Source: Azoarcus sp. (GTDB taxonomy: Bacteria > Pseudomonadota > Gammaproteobacteria > Burkholderiales > Rhodocyclaceae). Taken from it: a DNA stretch of 64,000 bases. The notes below the pieces were generated by a model. The model worked only from the letters and a program-made list of their open reading frames with translations, did not search any database and had not been told where the DNA came from. The position numbers and the translations under genes are program-made. The stretch covers positions 40,356-104,355 of the forward strand of contig JAUSOD010000091.1 in assembly GCA_030656215.1 (NCBI GenBank). Reading direction: 5' to 3'. Every line of letters begins with the position of its first letter. Within the stretch, counting starts at the first letter, position 1. Positions 56,073-64,000 of the stretch are shown one piece after another.

Positions 56073-56840
56073 ATGGCTAACCAGCAAGACCACATTCTGA
56101 TCGTCGACGACGACCGCGACATCCGCAGCCTGCTTGCCGACTATCTGGAAAAGCAGGGGCTGCGCTGCACCACTGCGGCGGACGGTCGGGAGATGAAGTC
56201 GGCACTCGATCACCACCGTGTCGATCTCATCGTGCTCGACGTCATGATGCCGGGCGAGGACGGCCTTACGCTGTGCCGCAATCTGCGCGCCGGCAATGGC
56301 GCCCACGCCAACACGCCCATCCTGATGCTCACCGCGCGCGGCGAGGACATGGACCGCATCATCGGACTGGAGATGGGTGCGGACGACTATCTGCCCAAGC
56401 CTTTCGTGCCGCGCGAGCTATACGCTCGTATCCGCGCCATCCTGCGCCGCGCCCGCGCGCTGCCCCCCAACCTGGACAGCGCCACTGTGACCAATGCGCG
56501 TGAGCTTCACTTCGCTCACTGGCGGCTCGACACCGTCAATCGGCACCTCATAGACGTCCAGGGCACCGTGGTCGCACTATCGGGTGCCGAATACCGCATG
56601 CTGGGTGTGTTTCTCGCCCACCCGCAATGCGTACTGTCGCGCGACCAGTTGATGGAGCTCACCCAGGGACGAGAAGCGGACGTATTCGACCGCTCGATCG
56701 ACCTGCTGATCAGCCGACTGCGCCAACGCCTCGGCGACAACGCCCGCGAGCCCGCGATCATCAAGACTGTGCGCAACGAAGGCTATGTGCTCGCCTGCGA
56801 AGTCAAGCCTGTCGGTCACCCATCGGCCGCCGCTCAATGA
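56073..56840 (+). CDS. Two-component response regulator (OmpR family)
   Basis: The 255-residue protein has a receiver domain (ILIVDDDRDIRSLLADYL, phosphorylated aspartate 56 in VLDVMMPGEDG, LPKPF lysine) and an OmpR-type winged-helix domain (SGAEYRMLGVFLAHPQCVLSRDQLMEL, DRSIDLLISRLRQRLGDN, VRNEGYVLA). Its stop codon overlaps the start of the sensor kinase gene (ATGA). Confidence 0.94.
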   Translation: MANQQDHILIVDDDRDIRSLLADYLEKQGLRCTTAADGREMKSALDHHRVDLIVLDVMMPGEDGLTLCRNLRAGNGAHANTPILMLTARGEDMDRIIGLEMGADDYLPKPFVPRELYARIRAILRRARALPPNLDSATVTNARELHFAHWRLDTVNRHLIDVQGTVVALSGAEYRMLGVFLAHPQCVLSRDQLMELTQGREADVFDRSIDLLISRLRQRLGDNAREPAIIKTVRNEGYVLACEVKPVGHPSAAAQ

Positions 56841-58150
56841 GGCTACCGTGGCCGCGCAGCCTGTTCTCACGCCTGATGCTGATCTGGCTGACCGGCATCG
56901 CGCTGGTGCTTGCAGTCAGCTTTGCGCTTTTCGTCGGCGAACGCGACCGGGTCGGTCGTGATGCGCTATTCGAAGGCATTGCCCAGGAAATCGCCTCAAC
57001 CGCGGATGTACTGGACCGCCTCGAGGCGGGTGAGCGCGCCAAATGGATCGACGAGCTCGGGCGTCGCCGACTGCGTCTGAGTCTGCGGCCGCTTCCTGAC
57101 CGTCTTCGTCCACTACCCTCGAACCACCCCTTGTTGCCGGCGCTGAAGGGCGCCATGCCCGAACGTGAGATTGCCCTTTACGCCCATCATCGCGGTGACG
57201 GCCCGCACCCGGCCCTGCTGGTGTCCGTCAGTCTCGCCGACGGCACCCCGCTCAACATCCGGCTCCCCGGCATTCCACCGACGCCGGTCATGCACACCCC
57301 CCCGCCAGGTCAGTTGATCTCCGCCTTGCTTGCACTGCTAGTGGGCGTCAGCCTGCTGACGTGGTTCAGCGTGCGTATTGCCACCCGCCCGCTGTCGCGC
57401 ATGTCAGCCGCCGCGCGGGCCCTGGGTGAGGACCCTGAACGCGCGCCCATGAGCACGCGCGGCCCCACCGAGGTGGCTCAGGCCGCCACCGCCTTCAACC
57501 AGATGCAGCAACGCATCATCGAGCATGTGCGCGAACGCACCCGTATCCTGGCTGCGATCTCGCACGACCTCCAGACCCCGATCACCCGCCTGCGGCTGCG
57601 CGCCGAAATGGTGGACGATGATGGCCTGCGCACCAAGATCCAGTCTGATCTCGACGCGATGCAGACCTTGATCAAGGAGGGCCTCGCCTACGCCCGCAGC
57701 ATGGAGGCGAGCAAGACGACACAACCTATCGATCTGAACCGCCTCCTGGAGGCCTTGCGCGACGACGCCACCGACATGGGCTGGACCGTACATCTCGAAG
57801 GCCACGCCTCGACCCCCTTCTCCGGCCACCCCAACGCCTTGCGCCGCGCACTGTGGAACCTGATCGAGAACGGAGTGAAGTTCGGCGACCACGTCGACGT
57901 GGAGATCACCGAGCATGCGGATCGATACGAAATCGGGATCCGCGACCATGGTCCGGGACTCGCAGCGGAAGAGCAGGAGAAGGTGTTCGAAGCTTTCTAC
58001 CGCACCGAAGCCTCACGCAACCGCGAAACGGGTGGCACCGGGCTGGGTTTAGCGATCGCGCGCAACCTGCTGCGTGCCCAGCGTGGCGAGGTCAGGCTGG
58101 GCAATCATCCCGGGGGCGGTCTGATGGCGATCGTGAGCCTGCCCAAGTGA
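56837..58150 (+). CDS. Two-component sensor histidine kinase
   Basis: The 437-residue protein starts at the ATG at 56837, overlapping the response regulator by 4 bases. It has two membrane segments (about 13-33 and 158-178) around a periplasmic domain of about 125 residues, then a HAMP-like region and the kinase core: AISHDLQTPITRLRL with H243, the N box (NALRRALWNLIENGVKF) and ATP-binding DHGPGL and GGTGLGLAIARNLL. It senses an envelope or periplasmic signal. Confidence 0.94.
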   Translation: MRLPWPRSLFSRLMLIWLTGIALVLAVSFALFVGERDRVGRDALFEGIAQEIASTADVLDRLEAGERAKWIDELGRRRLRLSLRPLPDRLRPLPSNHPLLPALKGAMPEREIALYAHHRGDGPHPALLVSVSLADGTPLNIRLPGIPPTPVMHTPPPGQLISALLALLVGVSLLTWFSVRIATRPLSRMSAAARALGEDPERAPMSTRGPTEVAQAATAFNQMQQRIIEHVRERTRILAAISHDLQTPITRLRLRAEMVDDDGLRTKIQSDLDAMQTLIKEGLAYARSMEASKTTQPIDLNRLLEALRDDATDMGWTVHLEGHASTPFSGHPNALRRALWNLIENGVKFGDHVDVEITEHADRYEIGIRDHGPGLAAEEQEKVFEAFYRTEASRNRETGGTGLGLAIARNLLRAQRGEVRLGNHPGGGLMAIVSLPK

Positions 58151-58220
58151 GTGTCGCCGCAAGCCCGATCCACCAGCGCGTCGCACACCGGAGAACACTC
58201 GCACCCACACTCGACACCGT

Positions 58221-59795
58221 TCAGGCGCACGCATCACAGATATATCCGCTTGCCAGGGTCTCGAAACGAGCAATTTCCGCCGCTGCCCAGTCTTCATCAC
58301 GTCCCAGCTCTTGAGCCAGGATGGCGGCAACCGCCGGCGCTGCCTGCACCGCCAGCGCAGCATCGAAGAACAGTACGCGATGCCGGCGCGCCAACACATC
58401 CTCCACCCCGCGGGCGAACTCGGCCCGGGCCGCATAGCGGACTTCCGCTTCGGTCAGGGACAGCCCTTCAAGCAGCGCGCGGCCGGCCCCGGGTAGCGCA
58501 TCGACTGCCGTACGATCGGTGCCATAGACATCGCCCTCATCCACCGCCGGTGCGCCGTGCAAGCGCAGCCCGGCGGAAGCGGCATCCCGGCGCAGCAGTC
58601 CGGCAACCGACTGGGCCGTATCGATCGCATCCTCGGCCATCATCCGGTAGGTGGTCCATTTACCACCCAGCACGCTGATCAGCCCCTGTGCCGACACATC
58701 CACGAGATGCTCGCGCGACAACTGACGGGTGAGCGAGCTATCGCCGCCTCCGATCAGTGGCCGCAGTCCGACGAAAACGCTGAGCACGTCGGCGCGTGTT
58801 GGCGCTCGCACCAGGTAGCGCGCCGCCGTCTCCAGGATGAAATCGATCTCGCCCGGAAGCGGCCGCGGCTCCAGCGGCAGATCGGTGCGCGTCGTATCGG
58901 TGGTGCCGAGCAACACCCTGCCCTGCCACGGAATCATGAACAACACCCGACCATCATCGGTTTTCGGTACCAGCAGGGCATCGTTTCCCGGCAGAAACGC
59001 CTGCCCGACCACCACATGCACGCCCTGACTCGGACTCAGCAGCGATGCAGCCCGTGGCTGGGCGAAGCGGCGTACGCCGTCGGCCCACACCCCCGACGCA
59101 TTGATCACTGCCCGCGCCGCAACCCGAAATGCCGCGCCGGTTTCCGCATCGCGCAGCGCCACCCCGCGCACCCGTCCCGCCTCCACCACCAGACCCGTGG
59201 CGGCACAGTGATTGACTGCCAGCCCGCCGAGATCGGACACTGTACGCGCCAGCGCCAGCGCCAGACGGGCGTCGTCGAACTGGGCATCCCAGTAGGCGAT
59301 GCCACCGCGCAGTCCGGACGGGCGCACCGTGGGCAGGGCGGCAATCGTGCGCGGAATATCCAGCAGCCGGCTGCGTGCAATCCCGTGACGGCCGGCCAAC
59401 AAGTCGTATAGACCGAGCCCGGCGGCGAGCATCGGCTTGTCGCTGAAACGATAGGCAGGGACGACGAAACGCATCGGACGCACCAGATGGGGCGCATTCG
59501 CGAGCAGGCGGGAGCGCTCCAGCAAAGCCTCCCGCACCAGTGGCAGATTGCCCTGGGCAAGGTAGCGCACGCCGCCATGGATCAACTTGGTTGCGCGCGA
59601 GCTTGTGCCCTTCGCAAAGTCCTCGGCATCCACCACCAGCACGGAATATCCACGCGCCGCGGCGTCCACCGCGCAGCCAAGACCGGTTGCACCACCACCA
59701 ATCACGACCACATCCCACTGCCGCGGTTCGGACAGGCGTGCAAGCAGCGCCAGCCGGGCGCGCTCGGCCACACCGCCCGTCGCCATCCCGCTCAT
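58221..59795 (-). CDS. glpD: Glycerol-3-phosphate dehydrogenase (aerobic)
   Basis: The ATG at 59795 gives 524 residues with an N-terminal FAD-binding fold ([51 protein letters not shown]). Later stretches are [41 protein letters not shown] and the GLRPLIGG motif. It oxidises glycerol 3-phosphate to dihydroxyacetone phosphate at the membrane and feeds electrons to quinone. The start overlaps the glpK stop by 4 bases (ATGA), which suggests coupling. Confidence 0.95.
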   Translation of the reverse strand: MSGMATGGVAERARLALLARLSEPRQWDVVVIGGGATGLGCAVDAAARGYSVLVVDAEDFAKGTSSRATKLIHGGVRYLAQGNLPLVREALLERSRLLANAPHLVRPMRFVVPAYRFSDKPMLAAGLGLYDLLAGRHGIARSRLLDIPRTIAALPTVRPSGLRGGIAYWDAQFDDARLALALARTVSDLGGLAVNHCAATGLVVEAGRVRGVALRDAETGAAFRVAARAVINASGVWADGVRRFAQPRAASLLSPSQGVHVVVGQAFLPGNDALLVPKTDDGRVLFMIPWQGRVLLGTTDTTRTDLPLEPRPLPGEIDFILETAARYLVRAPTRADVLSVFVGLRPLIGGGDSSLTRQLSREHLVDVSAQGLISVLGGKWTTYRMMAEDAIDTAQSVAGLLRRDAASAGLRLHGAPAVDEGDVYGTDRTAVDALPGAGRALLEGLSLTEAEVRYAARAEFARGVEDVLARRHRVLFFDAALAVQAAPAVAAILAQELGRDEDWAAAEIARFETLASGYICDACA

Positions 59796-61282
59796 GCATT
59801 TCCCCAGTCGCGGACGCAGGCCAGCGCGCGTGCCCAGGTCGCGCGCCGCGACAGACGCTGATCCTCGCCAAGTGTGGGCTCGAACACGCGATCCACCTCC
59901 CACTGGCTGGAGAGGGCCGCGGTGTCCGGCCACACACCCACGCCCAGACCGGCCAGGTAGGCGGCCCCCAGCGTGGTGGTCTCGAGCATGCGCGGACGGA
60001 CCACCGGTACACCCAGCAGGTCCGCCTGCAACTGCATCAGCAAATTGTTCGCCGCCGCGCCGCCATCGACCCGCAACTCGTGCAGCGGACTGGCTCCATC
60101 GAGCTGCATCGCATCCACCAGATCGAGGGTCTGCAGCGCAATCGCCTCAAGCGCAGCGCGCGCGATATGGGCGGCCCCGGTGCCACGGCTCAGCCCGAAC
60201 AGGGTGCCGCGTGCGTTAGGATCCCAGTAGGGCGCGCCAAGCCCGGTAAACGCCGGCACCATAAGCACCCCGCCACTGTCGGGCACGCTCGCCGCCAACG
60301 CCTCGATGGCGAAAGATTCGGGGATCAAGCCGAGCGCATCGCGCAACCACTGCACGATGGCGCCGCCCATGAAGACGCTACCCTCGAGCGCGTATACGGT
60401 GGGCCCCGCACCCGTCCAACCGATGGTGGTCAGCAGACGATGGGTCGAGGCGACCGGCTCAGTACCGGTATTCATCAACAGGAAACAACCTGTGCCGTAG
60501 GTGTTCTTCGCCATCCCCGGCGTGAAGCAGCACTGTCCGAAAGTGGCGGCCTGCTGGTCGCCTCCAATACCGGCGATCGGAATCGCGGCACCGAACACGT
60601 CGGGATCGGTTTCGCCGCACACACCGATGCTGTCGACCACGCGCGGCATCAAGCCGGACGGAATATCGAAGCGTTCGAGCAGGTCGGTGCTCCACGCCCG
60701 GGCATGAATGTCGAACAACAGCGTGCGCGCCGCATTGCCCGGATCGGTGACATGCAGACGACCACCGGTCAGGTGCCACACCAGCCAGCTGTCGATGGTG
60801 CCGAACGCAAGCTCGCCGCGCTCGGCCCGCGCCCGAGCCTGCGGCACATGGTCGAGCAACCACGACAGCTTGGTGGCGGAGAAGTAAGGGTCGAGTTCGA
60901 GCCCGGTGACGGCGCGGACCTCATCGCTCCAACCCCGCGCCCGCAGGGCCTCGCACTGCCCTGCAGTGCGCCGATCCTGCCAGACGATGGCAGGCGCTAC
61001 CGCACGGCCACTTGCACGCTCCCACAGCACGGTGGTTTCACGTTGATTGGCGATACCGATGGCGGCGATGTCACCCGCAACAAGACCCGCAGCTGCGATT
61101 GCGCTGCGCGCGCAATCAAGCTGAGTCTGAAGGATCTCGTGCGGATCATGCTCGACCCACCCCGGCTGGGGAAAATGCTGGGCAAACTCACGCTGGGCGC
61201 GACCACAAACCTTGCCGCCTGCATCGAACACCATCGCCCGCGAACTGGTTGTGCCCTGATCCAGGGCCAGAACAAAGGCCAT
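59792..61282 (-). CDS. glpK: Glycerol kinase
   Basis: The 496-residue protein has the FGGY-kinase pattern: [16 protein letters not shown] at the N-terminus, [83 protein letters not shown], and [19 protein letters not shown]. It makes glycerol 3-phosphate. It is followed directly by glpD. No glycerol facilitator gene lies beside it. Confidence 0.97.
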   Translation of the reverse strand: MAFVLALDQGTTSSRAMVFDAGGKVCGRAQREFAQHFPQPGWVEHDPHEILQTQLDCARSAIAAAGLVAGDIAAIGIANQRETTVLWERASGRAVAPAIVWQDRRTAGQCEALRARGWSDEVRAVTGLELDPYFSATKLSWLLDHVPQARARAERGELAFGTIDSWLVWHLTGGRLHVTDPGNAARTLLFDIHARAWSTDLLERFDIPSGLMPRVVDSIGVCGETDPDVFGAAIPIAGIGGDQQAATFGQCCFTPGMAKNTYGTGCFLLMNTGTEPVASTHRLLTTIGWTGAGPTVYALEGSVFMGGAIVQWLRDALGLIPESFAIEALAASVPDSGGVLMVPAFTGLGAPYWDPNARGTLFGLSRGTGAAHIARAALEAIALQTLDLVDAMQLDGASPLHELRVDGGAAANNLLMQLQADLLGVPVVRPRMLETTTLGAAYLAGLGVGVWPDTAALSSQWEVDRVFEPTLGEDQRLSRRATWARALACVRDWGNA

Positions 61283-61413
61283 CTGCGACTCCCGTGAGCA
61301 TAGTCAGGCCAAGGGTAGACGCTTCCGGGCGAAGTCACCAGTCATCGGGGCATGCTTGCGCCGGCAGATGTGTTTCAATGCGAGACTCCGTTTCGCATCG
61401 CACCATCGACGCC

Positions 61414-62262
61414 ATGCCCACGCTGTGGATGATCATCGCCAGCTTGCTGTTCGCCTGCATGGGCGTGTGCGTGAAGCTCGGTGCAGCGCATTTTTCCACT
61501 GGTGAACTGGTGTTCTACCGTGGCTTCATCAGCGTATTGATCATGGCGGCCATGGCCCGCACCGCGCGAATACCGCTCTCCACCCCGCACTGGCGCATGC
61601 AATTGTCGCGCAGCGTTTCGGGCACGCTCGCGCTGATGTGCTACTTCTTCGCACTCGGCATCCTGCCGCTGGCAACCGCGGCAACCCTGAGTTACACCTC
61701 ACCGATCTTCGTCTCGATACTGCTGATTCTTCTGTTTGGCGAGCGCTTGCGCATACCGGTGGCGATTGCGCTACTGACCGGGTTCGCGGGCGTCGCGCTG
61801 CTGCTGCGCCCGACGCTGCAGCCGGGCCAGTGGCTGGGTGCAGTGAGCGGATTGGGCGCGGGAATGATCGCCAGCCTGGCCTACATCAGCGTCCGTGAGT
61901 TGGGCAAGGCGGGCGAACCAGAGGTCCGCACCGTGTTCTGGTTCTCGTGTGTCAACAGTATCCTGGGCATGGTCTGGGCACTGAGCGGCAACATCCACCT
62001 TCCCGATGCAGGCGGTGTCGCCATTGTCCTGGGCGTGGGGCTGTTCGGTGGTCTCGCCCAACTTGCGATGACACGTTCCTATCGCTTCGGCAAGACAGTC
62101 GTGTCTGCCGCCTTCAGCTACAGCACGGTGATTTTCGCCAGCGTGTTCGGCGTGCTGCTCTGGGACGAAACGCTCCCGCCGTCCGCCTTGCTTGCCATCG
62201 CGATGATCATTGCCAGCGGGCTCATGGTCACACTCGCCTCACGGCGCCCCGCGGACGATTGA
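61414..62262 (+). CDS. EamA/DMT-family transporter
   Basis: The 282-residue protein starts at 61414 (MPTLWMIIASLLFACMGVCVKL); an ATG at 61378 is an alternative. It has ten predicted membrane segments in two EamA repeats of about 140 residues each (LVFYRGFISVLIMAAMART; the second from AGMIASLAYISVREL). Such proteins export or import small metabolites in the inner membrane, and the substrate is not known. It is divergent from glpK and 57 bases from the SpoIIAA-like gene. Confidence 0.9.
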   Translation: MPTLWMIIASLLFACMGVCVKLGAAHFSTGELVFYRGFISVLIMAAMARTARIPLSTPHWRMQLSRSVSGTLALMCYFFALGILPLATAATLSYTSPIFVSILLILLFGERLRIPVAIALLTGFAGVALLLRPTLQPGQWLGAVSGLGAGMIASLAYISVRELGKAGEPEVRTVFWFSCVNSILGMVWALSGNIHLPDAGGVAIVLGVGLFGGLAQLAMTRSYRFGKTVVSAAFSYSTVIFASVFGVLLWDETLPPSALLAIAMIIASGLMVTLASRRPADD

Positions 62263-62319
62263 GCACGACAGCGGTGAGGGCTATAGTAGGCACATTGATG
62301 TTACGGCACGGAGGCCTTC

Positions 62320-62679
62320 ATGATCAGCACCGACCACACCGGCAACCTGGTAGCAATCACCGTTTTCGGCGAATTCACCCTGGCCGACTATCGCGAGTTC
62401 GAAGAACTGGTCAGCTACAAGATCAGGTTTGGCGGGCAGGTGGATCTGTTGTTCGATCTGCGCGAGATGGCCGGCTTCACCCTTGATCTGGCCTGGGAGG
62501 AGATCAAATTCTCGCGTCAGCATTCGCACGACTTCCGCCGGATCGCAATCCTGACCGAAGACCAGTGGATCACGTGGAGCGCATGGCTGTCTCAGCACTT
62601 TGTTGAGGCGGAGGTAAAAGTGTTCGAAGACGAAGAAGAAGCGCGCACCTGGCTCGGCACAGCGATGGAAGCGGCATAG
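62320..62679 (+). CDS. SpoIIAA/STAS-like protein
   Basis: The 119-residue protein starts at the ATG at 62320 and fits the SpoIIAA-like (STAS/SEC14-related) family: GNLVAITVFGEFTLADYREFEELV, VDLLFDLREMAGFTLDLAWEEIKF, RRIAILTEDQWITWSAWL. The role of such free-standing proteins is poorly known. Its stop codon overlaps the GTG start of the rhodanese gene (TAGTG), so the two are coupled. Confidence 0.85.
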   Translation: MISTDHTGNLVAITVFGEFTLADYREFEELVSYKIRFGGQVDLLFDLREMAGFTLDLAWEEIKFSRQHSHDFRRIAILTEDQWITWSAWLSQHFVEAEVKVFEDEEEARTWLGTAMEAA

Positions 62680-63533
62680 TGAGCGCATCTTTTTCGACCT
62701 TGATCGGTGCCCACGATCTGGCCGAACGCCTGCATGATCCGGACTGGATCCTGTTCGATTGCCGCTTTGATCTTGCCAACCCGGACTTCGGGCGTGATGC
62801 TTATGACTCCGGTCACATCCCTGGTGCGTTCTTCCTGGACCTCGACGACGATTTGAGCGGGCCGAAGACCGGCCGCAACGGTCGTCACCCCCTGCCCGAT
62901 CCAGCAGCACTGATGTCCAGACTGAAAGCCTGCGGTGTAAGCAACCACACGCAAGTGGTGGCCTACGACGACGCCAACGGCATGTTCGCGGCGCGCCTGT
63001 GGTGGCTGATGCGCTGGCTGGGCCATCACCGGGTTGCGGTGCTCGATGGCGGGCTGCAGGCTTGGGCGCGTGACGCACGGGTGCTGACCCAAGGTGTTCC
63101 GGAGGACCGCGCCGGCACCTACACCCTGTGCCTGCAACCGTGCCGGGTCGACGCCGATGCGGTGCTGGCTCGCCTCGGCAAGCCCGACATGTTGCTCATC
63201 GATGCGAGGAGCCCCGATCGTTTTCGCGGCGACAATGAAACCCTCGATCCGGTCGGCGGCCACATTCCCGGTGCGATCAACCGTTATTTCCGCGACAACC
63301 TCGGCTCCGACGGCTGTTTCAAACAAGCCTCGGTGCTACGTGAGGAGTTCGGCACCCTGCTCCGCGGCATCGACCCGCACGCCGTGGTGCACCAGTGCGG
63401 GTCGGGCGTGACCGCCTGCCACAATCTGCTCGCCATGGAAGCTGCCGGCCTGTCCGGATCCCGCCTGTATGCGGGCTCCTGGAGCGAATGGTGTGCCGAC
63501 CCCCGCCGCCCGGTCGCCACCGGTCCGACCTGA
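62679..63533 (+). CDS. Sulfurtransferase (rhodanese, SseA-like)
   Basis: The 284-residue protein starts with GTG at 62679, overlapping the preceding stop codon. It has two rhodanese domains. The second holds the active cysteine C240 in HQCGSGVTACHN. The inter-domain and N-terminal parts (FDCRFDLANPDFGRDAYDSGHIPGAFFLDLDDDLS) match thiosulfate/3-mercaptopyruvate sulfurtransferases. It moves sulfur between thiosulfate-like donors and acceptors. It lies about 18 kb from the sox genes and may not be linked to them. Confidence 0.94.
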   Translation: MSASFSTLIGAHDLAERLHDPDWILFDCRFDLANPDFGRDAYDSGHIPGAFFLDLDDDLSGPKTGRNGRHPLPDPAALMSRLKACGVSNHTQVVAYDDANGMFAARLWWLMRWLGHHRVAVLDGGLQAWARDARVLTQGVPEDRAGTYTLCLQPCRVDADAVLARLGKPDMLLIDARSPDRFRGDNETLDPVGGHIPGAINRYFRDNLGSDGCFKQASVLREEFGTLLRGIDPHAVVHQCGSGVTACHNLLAMEAAGLSGSRLYAGSWSEWCADPRRPVATGPT

Positions 63534-63543
63534 GCCGCACCCG

Positions 63544-64000
63544 CTACCAGTCGACGCGTTCGACCAGCCCGAGCGAGCGCCCCAGAAAGCGCTCACCGAT
63601 GGTCTGGAAGCGTAGCGGGACATCGGTCACGACATAGCGATAACTTGCCGGCAGCGTTCCGGTGTGTGCCAGGCCCGCCTCCTGCAGGCATCGTGCGGCC
63701 AGCTCAGCAGTCGTCACCGCCGAATCGATAAGGCGCACACCCGGCCCGACCACATCGCGCAACAGCGGCTTCAGCAAGGGATAGTGGGTACATCCCAATA
63801 CCAGGCTATCCACCTCTTCAGCCAGTACCGGTCTGAGATATTCATGCGCGGTCATGCGCGTGACCGGATGATCGAGCCACCCCTCCTCCACGAGTGGAAC
63901 AAACAGCGGACAAGCTTGGGAATGAACCCGGACTCGCGCGTCCAGCGCATGAATGCGCCGTGCGTAAGCATTGCTGTTGATCGTGGTCGGCGTGCCGATG
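63544..64000 (-). CDS. murI: Glutamate racemase, C-terminal part
   Basis: The frame is open to the right edge, so the N-terminal half with the first catalytic cysteine is missing. The visible 151 residues include IGTPTTINSNAYARRI, ACPLFVPLVEEGW and the second catalytic motif VLGCTHYPLL followed by LIDSAVTTAELAARC. The enzyme makes D-glutamate for peptidoglycan. The gene is convergent with the rhodanese gene, with 10 bases between. Confidence 0.94.
   Translation of the reverse strand, partial: IGTPTTINSNAYARRIHALDARVRVHSQACPLFVPLVEEGWLDHPVTRMTAHEYLRPVLAEEVDSLVLGCTHYPLLKPLLRDVVGPGVRLIDSAVTTAELAARCLQEAGLAHTGTLPASYRYVVTDVPLRFQTIGERFLGRSLGLVERVDW

Overview
The window is GC-rich bacterial chromosome, mostly housekeeping and energy genes. 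The gene families (RlmM, betaproteobacterial-type porin, dgk-panB-panC, clpS-clpA, icd beside aceK, Sox cluster with soxCD, cytochrome c4) point to a betaproteobacterium of the Rhodocyclales, probably near Thauera, Azoarcus or Aromatoleum. That placement is inferred from gene content and protein style, not from a search. I see no insertion sequence, prophage, CRISPR array, integrase or attachment site.

Layout. 1-473 is the start of a Wzz/GumC-like polysaccharide co-polymerase cut by the window edge. 752-3698 is a TRAP transporter (dctM, dctQ, dctP), divergent from a general porin (4169-5299). 5554-8170 is a TonB-dependent receptor followed after 4 bases by a periplasmic DUF302 protein. 8245-9816 holds a YnfA-type protein and two small unknowns. 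10095-11271 is tRNA-Pro(CGG) and ispB, followed by an orphan ugpB-like/ugpQ pair and a lipoprotein. 13992-19597 has an aldo/keto reductase, rlmM, rhlE and a PAS-EAL protein with a doubtful active site. 19657-22056 is dgk-panB-panC. 22180-32845 holds a CBS protein, pepN, two UspA-type proteins, an EF-G-like GTPase and a sodium/solute symporter with its small subunit.

Carbon metabolism. icd (32957-34201) is divergent from aceK (34449-36227), the kinase/phosphatase that sets flux between the TCA cycle and the glyoxylate bypass. The bypass enzyme aceA (53778-55079) has a perfect 20-bp palindrome upstream. glpK-glpD (58221-61282) supply glycerol use.

Sulfur oxidation is the main accessory system (36346-45927). 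An ArsR-family regulator leads soxC-D-Y-Z-A-X-B on the minus strand. Divergent from it are a small cytochrome c and a flavocytochrome c sulfide dehydrogenase flavoprotein, with a dihaem cytochrome c4 gene beyond. The 239-bp divergent region contains three inverted repeats and an exact TTGAT-N4-ATCAA FNR-type box, so sulfur oxidation is probably controlled by both sulfur and oxygen/redox signals. Hairpins between soxZ and soxA and between soxX and soxB suggest unequal expression within the operon.

The right part (46007-64000) holds nudix-dut-coaBC, radC, rpmB-rpmG, a cold-shock gene, clpS-clpA, rraA, aceA, a Spy-like gene divergent from an OmpR/EnvZ-type two-component system, glpKD, an EamA transporter, a SpoIIAA-like protein, a rhodanese and the 3' part of murI. 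I found no system that looks wholly undescribed. The best leads are the sox control region, the aceA palindrome, the TonB receptor/DUF302 pair and the altered EAL domain.
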